Below are positions 6,397 through 8,906 of a DNA stretch of 8,906 nt, piece by piece; within the stretch, counting starts at the first letter, position 1; each line of letters begins with the position of its first letter. The notes under the pieces are model-generated. The model was not told the origin of the DNA. It searched no databases and saw nothing but the letters and a program-made list of their open reading frames with translations. Location of the stretch: assembly GCA_014360945.1 (NCBI GenBank), contig JACIWM010000046.1, positions 1 to 8,906 on the forward strand, in the 5' to 3' direction. The position numbers and the translations under genes were made by a program. Origin of the DNA: Candidatus Bipolaricaulota bacterium (GTDB lineage: Bacteria; Bipolaricaulota; Bipolaricaulia; Bipolaricaulales; Bipolaricaulaceae).

Positions 6397-8088
6397 GTGC
6401 GCTACATTGCTCTTGCAATTTTGGTTACCGTTTTAGGACTGGCCCAAGAAATAGTTCTGGAGCCTGTGGATCCCGAAAGTCTAGGGGATTGGGCTCAAGT
6501 GGCTCAACCCTTGCGCCTTTATCCCACTTCCGTAAGGCCCGTGCGTTATGAAGGCCCATCCCTAGCTACGAAATTGTTCGGTGAGATTTCCCTGGGGGAG
6601 GCAAAATATGTCATCCTTCTTGGCGTAAATCAGCAAAATGAGGTCGGTCTTTGGGTGGACTTGAATGGCGACGGAGTTTTAACTTCGTCTGAGAAAATCC
6701 CCGGGGTGGGGGTGACCGGGGGTTTTTCCTGGTCGGTGTCGCTCAAGGCCCAACCAAGCGGTGGATCGGCCTATGACTACCCTTTTTCCATCCTTTGGCC
6801 GGAGGGCCGCGGCTATGTGTTCCTCTTGGGTGGAGCACCGCGCCGCGGTTTTTTCGGAGACCATGCTCTCGTGGTGGTGGATGGCGATTTGGATGGGGTG
6901 TTTGGGACAAAGGGCGATTTTTTAGCAGTTGATGTGGACAACGATGGAACGATATACGCCTCTCCCGATGGGCACGAATATTTCTCGCTTTCTGAGCCGT
7001 TCACCATTGGCTCCGAGAGCTTCAAATTGCAAAACATTACGCCGGACGGCCTTAAAGTTTCTTTGGTTTCCACCGCCTATGTGCCTCCAAAGGTCCCGCT
7101 CATCCCCGGATTTCCGGCACCGGATTTTTCTTTTGGGGATTTCTTGAGCGGACAAGAGCTCTCCCTGCGAAGCTTTCGGGGGCAAGTGGTGCTTTTGGAT
7201 TTTTGGGCCACATGGTGCCCGCCCTGCATGGCGAGCCTCCCGGAGATCCGCAAAATTTACGAGGAATTTCACCCCTTGGGGTTTGAAATCGTCGGGGTGA
7301 GTTTGGACGAAAGCGCCACCGATCTTCGCCGCGTCCTCACCCAGTACGAAATAACTTGGCCCGTGGCCTTTGAGGGGAATCGCTGGAACAACTCCATTGC
7401 CAACCTTTACCGGGTCTACCAAATCCCTACGACGTACCTTATCGACCAAGACGGAATCATCCGCGCCAGGGATTTGGAGGGGGATGAGCTGCGCAAGATT
7501 CTAACGGAGCTTTTAAAAGACCAAAAGGCGCAGGAAAACTCCGCTATAGTTGTGTCCCCGCCATCAGCGGGCACGCCGGTCTTGGCTTTGGAAGCACCGG
7601 AAAAAATAATCGTGCGTCCCGGAGAGAAATTTACGGTTCCGCTTACGGTCAAAAACCTCTCCCAATATGTTGCCGAAAACGTTCGCGTCACCGTGGATGG
7701 TTTGCCTTCGGGAATAACCGGAAATTATCCGGACCCTTTTGACTTGCCGGGCTGGGAGACGCGCACGCTGGCCCTTTCCTTTTCCGCGGAAGAGCCGATG
7801 TTTTCCAATCCTTCCAAGACCGTGACGATGCGCGTGGATTACCGCTATTGCGTGGATGAGGAAACCTGCTTTGATGTGCGGCAGGAGGTGAAGACTGAGC
7901 TTGTCCCTAAAAGACAGGAGTATTTGGAAACCTCCGGGTCTTGGTGGATGTGGGTGGCTGTTGCCGCAGCCCTTGTTGTGGCCGTGCTTCTTTTCGGATT
8001 TTCTCCCCTTCCGCTTCTTTTCCTTTGGGTGGCCGGCCCCTTATGGACATGGTTCGTTACCTTCTTCTTGGGTGCGTACAGGGGCTGA
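6397..8088 (+). CDS. Membrane-anchored TlpA-like thiol-disulfide oxidoreductase with N-terminal calcium-loop region and C-terminal Ig-like domain
   Basis: This 563-residue exported protein starts at GTG 6397 behind a good AAGGA site (5-base spacer). It has a short signal peptide (ends GLAQE). Residues about 20-230 form an uncharacterised beta-rich region with three calcium-type loops: DLNGDGVLTSSE at 88-99, DGDLDG at 162 and DVDNDG at 179. A TlpA/ResA-type thioredoxin domain covers about 235-370, with FWATWCPPC (Cys274, Cys277) and the cis-proline in QIPTTYLID (Pro344). Residues about 385-505 are a NEW3-like Ig domain containing a second pair, Cys485 and Cys491, in a YCVDEETC context that recalls the DsbD N-terminal domain. 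Two hydrophobic segments (about 516-536 and 539-558) anchor the C-terminus. These are the only four cysteines. The protein likely reduces or isomerises disulfides of envelope proteins on the outer face of the membrane; its substrates are unknown. It is co-oriented with gltX and overlaps uppP. Confidence 0.88.
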   Translation: MRYIALAILVTVLGLAQEIVLEPVDPESLGDWAQVAQPLRLYPTSVRPVRYEGPSLATKLFGEISLGEAKYVILLGVNQQNEVGLWVDLNGDGVLTSSEKIPGVGVTGGFSWSVSLKAQPSGGSAYDYPFSILWPEGRGYVFLLGGAPRRGFFGDHALVVVDGDLDGVFGTKGDFLAVDVDNDGTIYASPDGHEYFSLSEPFTIGSESFKLQNITPDGLKVSLVSTAYVPPKVPLIPGFPAPDFSFGDFLSGQELSLRSFRGQVVLLDFWATWCPPCMASLPEIRKIYEEFHPLGFEIVGVSLDESATDLRRVLTQYEITWPVAFEGNRWNNSIANLYRVYQIPTTYLIDQDGIIRARDLEGDELRKILTELLKDQKAQENSAIVVSPPSAGTPVLALEAPEKIIVRPGEKFTVPLTVKNLSQYVAENVRVTVDGLPSGITGNYPDPFDLPGWETRTLALSFSAEEPMFSNPSKTVTMRVDYRYCVDEETCFDVRQEVKTELVPKRQEYLETSGSWWMWVAVAAALVVAVLLFGFSPLPLLFLWVAGPLWTWFVTFFLGAYRG

Positions 8089-8804
8089 CCGAGTTCCTTC
8101 CCATAAGCAGCTCAGCCCACCTCCTTCTTTTACAGAATTGGATCGGACTTAGTGAGCCGCCGCCTCTTCTTGTGGCCGTTCTGCATCTCGGGACCCTCCT
8201 GGCCATCCTTGTCTTTTTTCAACGGGATATCCGTTGGCTTTTTTCTGCGTTGAGACCTAATGGATGGGAGGCCCGACGCTATCTGGGCCTTTTGATCGTT
8301 GGACTCATACCCATAATCGTTTTGGCCTTGATTTTCAGGTCCACGTTGACCAGGATTTTTTCCTTCCCCAGGGTCGCGGCCGGCCTTCTTTTGGTGAATA
8401 GCCTCCTTCTCTTTTTTTCCGATCGCCTGAAAGACGGAAAAAAGTCTTTCCCCTCGCTTCCGTCCGCGTTTTTCATCGGGTTAGGGCAGGCGGCCAGTGT
8501 TCTTCCCGGGATTTCCCGGTCCGGGGCCACCGTGTTCCTCGGGGTTTTGAGCGGCCTTACTCGCACCGAAGCTTTTCGGTTTTCTTTCCTTCTTGGCATT
8601 CCCACTTTTGTGGGAGCCGCCATTTTCTCCGGTCTTTCCGCCGCGCCGGAAAACATAGGGGGACTGGCAGTCGGCGCTATCTCCGCGTTTATCTTCGGAC
8701 TTTTTGCTCTCTGGATTTTCCGGCACCTGTTTTCCAGACGACGACTTTGGCCGTTCGCCCTTTATTGCCTTCTTCTGGGGATTGCCGGCTTGGCGGGGAG
8801 CTGA
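8043..8804 (+). CDS. uppP: Undecaprenyl-diphosphatase (UppP/BacA family)
   Basis: This integral membrane enzyme removes a phosphate from C55-PP to regenerate the lipid carrier for peptidoglycan and other envelope polymers; extra copies give bacitracin resistance (family knowledge). From ATG 8043 it has 253 residues, close to the usual size. The first signature QGLTEFLPISSSAH (Gln13, Glu17, Ser23, His26) fits the (E/Q)xxxE motif, and the second, LPGISRSGAT, holds the catalytic Arg159. Hydrophobic segments continue to the end, about seven or eight in all. ATG 8043 is preferred because it puts Gln13 where relatives have it; ATG 8049 is possible, and a longer frame open to 7941 is not needed. No clear Shine-Dalgarno precedes it. 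The gene overlaps the preceding one by 46 bp, so translation is probably coupled. Only 102 bases follow it in the window. Confidence 0.95.
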   Translation: MDMVRYLLLGCVQGLTEFLPISSSAHLLLLQNWIGLSEPPPLLVAVLHLGTLLAILVFFQRDIRWLFSALRPNGWEARRYLGLLIVGLIPIIVLALIFRSTLTRIFSFPRVAAGLLLVNSLLLFFSDRLKDGKKSFPSLPSAFFIGLGQAASVLPGISRSGATVFLGVLSGLTRTEAFRFSFLLGIPTFVGAAIFSGLSAAPENIGGLAVGAISAFIFGLFALWIFRHLFSRRRLWPFALYCLLLGIAGLAGS

Positions 8805-8906
8805 GAGCCGGACATTTGTCCCGAGTCCGAGGTCAGCGAAGGTCACGGAGATTACCCTTAGCTCCACCCTCCATAACCCGGCCGCCCTTCGGCCTGGGCC
8901 GCGCCC
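8805..8906. other. Intergenic end region with GC-rich inverted repeats, no recognised gene
   Basis: After the uppP stop there is no run of T and no clear terminator. Small stems can be drawn: GGACA/TGTCC at 8810-8821 with a 2-base loop, or CGGAC/GTCCG at 8809-8813 and 8825-8829. GGCCG/CGGCC at 8880-8894 has a 5-base loop. I see no tRNA, SRP, tmRNA, RNase P or riboswitch signature on either strand and no convincing reading frame. The final 30 bases are almost all G and C and may belong to a structure or gene that continues past the edge. Confidence 0.4.

Noticed and set aside
7941..8042. Longer N-terminus for uppP from the ATG at 7941
   Set aside because: It would add 34 residues not found in the family and extend the overlap to 148 bp; ATG 8043 matches the family N-terminus exactly in length.
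8481..8867. Minus-strand frame starting at GTG 8867 and running into uppP
   Set aside because: Two thirds is antisense to the conserved uppP end and the sequence is basic and low-complexity; the start has no well-spaced ribosome site.
1..8906. Mobile element, phage, CRISPR array or defence system
   Set aside because: No transposase, integrase, terminal repeats, spaced direct repeats, nuclease or toxin motif is visible; the genes are housekeeping and envelope genes with tight operon structure.

Overview
This 8.9 kb window is ordinary bacterial chromosome: G+C-rich (high fifties percent by eye), tightly packed, with seven genes and no mobile element, CRISPR array, tRNA or rRNA that I can recognise. 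The protein set suggests a deep-branching, probably thermophilic bacterium with two membranes. It includes a putative beta-barrel surface protein with SdrD-B-like and PKD domains, calcium-loop-rich exported proteins, a compact GluRS, and short or absent leaders. A Bipolaricaulota/Acetothermia-like lineage is my best guess, but this is inference from style and not from a marker gene.

Left part (1-3814, + strand): an envelope or surface module. It starts with the 3' end of an exported Ig-fold protein that resembles pilus chaperones or WxL-associated proteins and ends in a dockerin-like double calcium loop. A 957-residue multidomain protein follows: signal peptide, two NEW3-like Ig domains, a long region of amphipathic beta strands, two SdrD-B/Cna-B-like domains and a PKD domain. 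A 9-bp GC hairpin followed by five T lies exactly over the start codon of this second gene and looks like an intrinsic terminator or attenuator.

Middle (3811-4997, - strand): a two-gene operon of a stand-alone RAM (Lrp/AsnC effector-binding) protein and ornithine carbamoyltransferase (argF), joined by an ATGA overlap. argF converges on the surface-protein gene, with a 4-bp stop-codon overlap and a 9-bp hairpin just upstream of the + strand stop.

Right part (5087-8804, + strand): an apparent operon of gltX (glutamyl-tRNA synthetase), a membrane-anchored TlpA-like thioredoxin protein and uppP (undecaprenyl-diphosphatase). gltX diverges from the RAM gene across 89 bp, where a recognisable promoter can be read on each strand. 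The gltX promoter places the start of transcription almost on the GTG start codon, predicting a leaderless mRNA. The gltX product lacks about 38 residues that normally hold the zinc-binding/connective segment. The TlpA-like protein has exactly four cysteines: the CPPC active site and a second CX5C pair in a C-terminal Ig-like domain. uppP begins inside the preceding gene.

The last 102 bases hold GC-rich inverted repeats but no gene I can identify. The most novel-looking items are the chaperone-like/barrel-like surface pair with its start-codon hairpin, the four-cysteine TlpA protein and the shortened GluRS.
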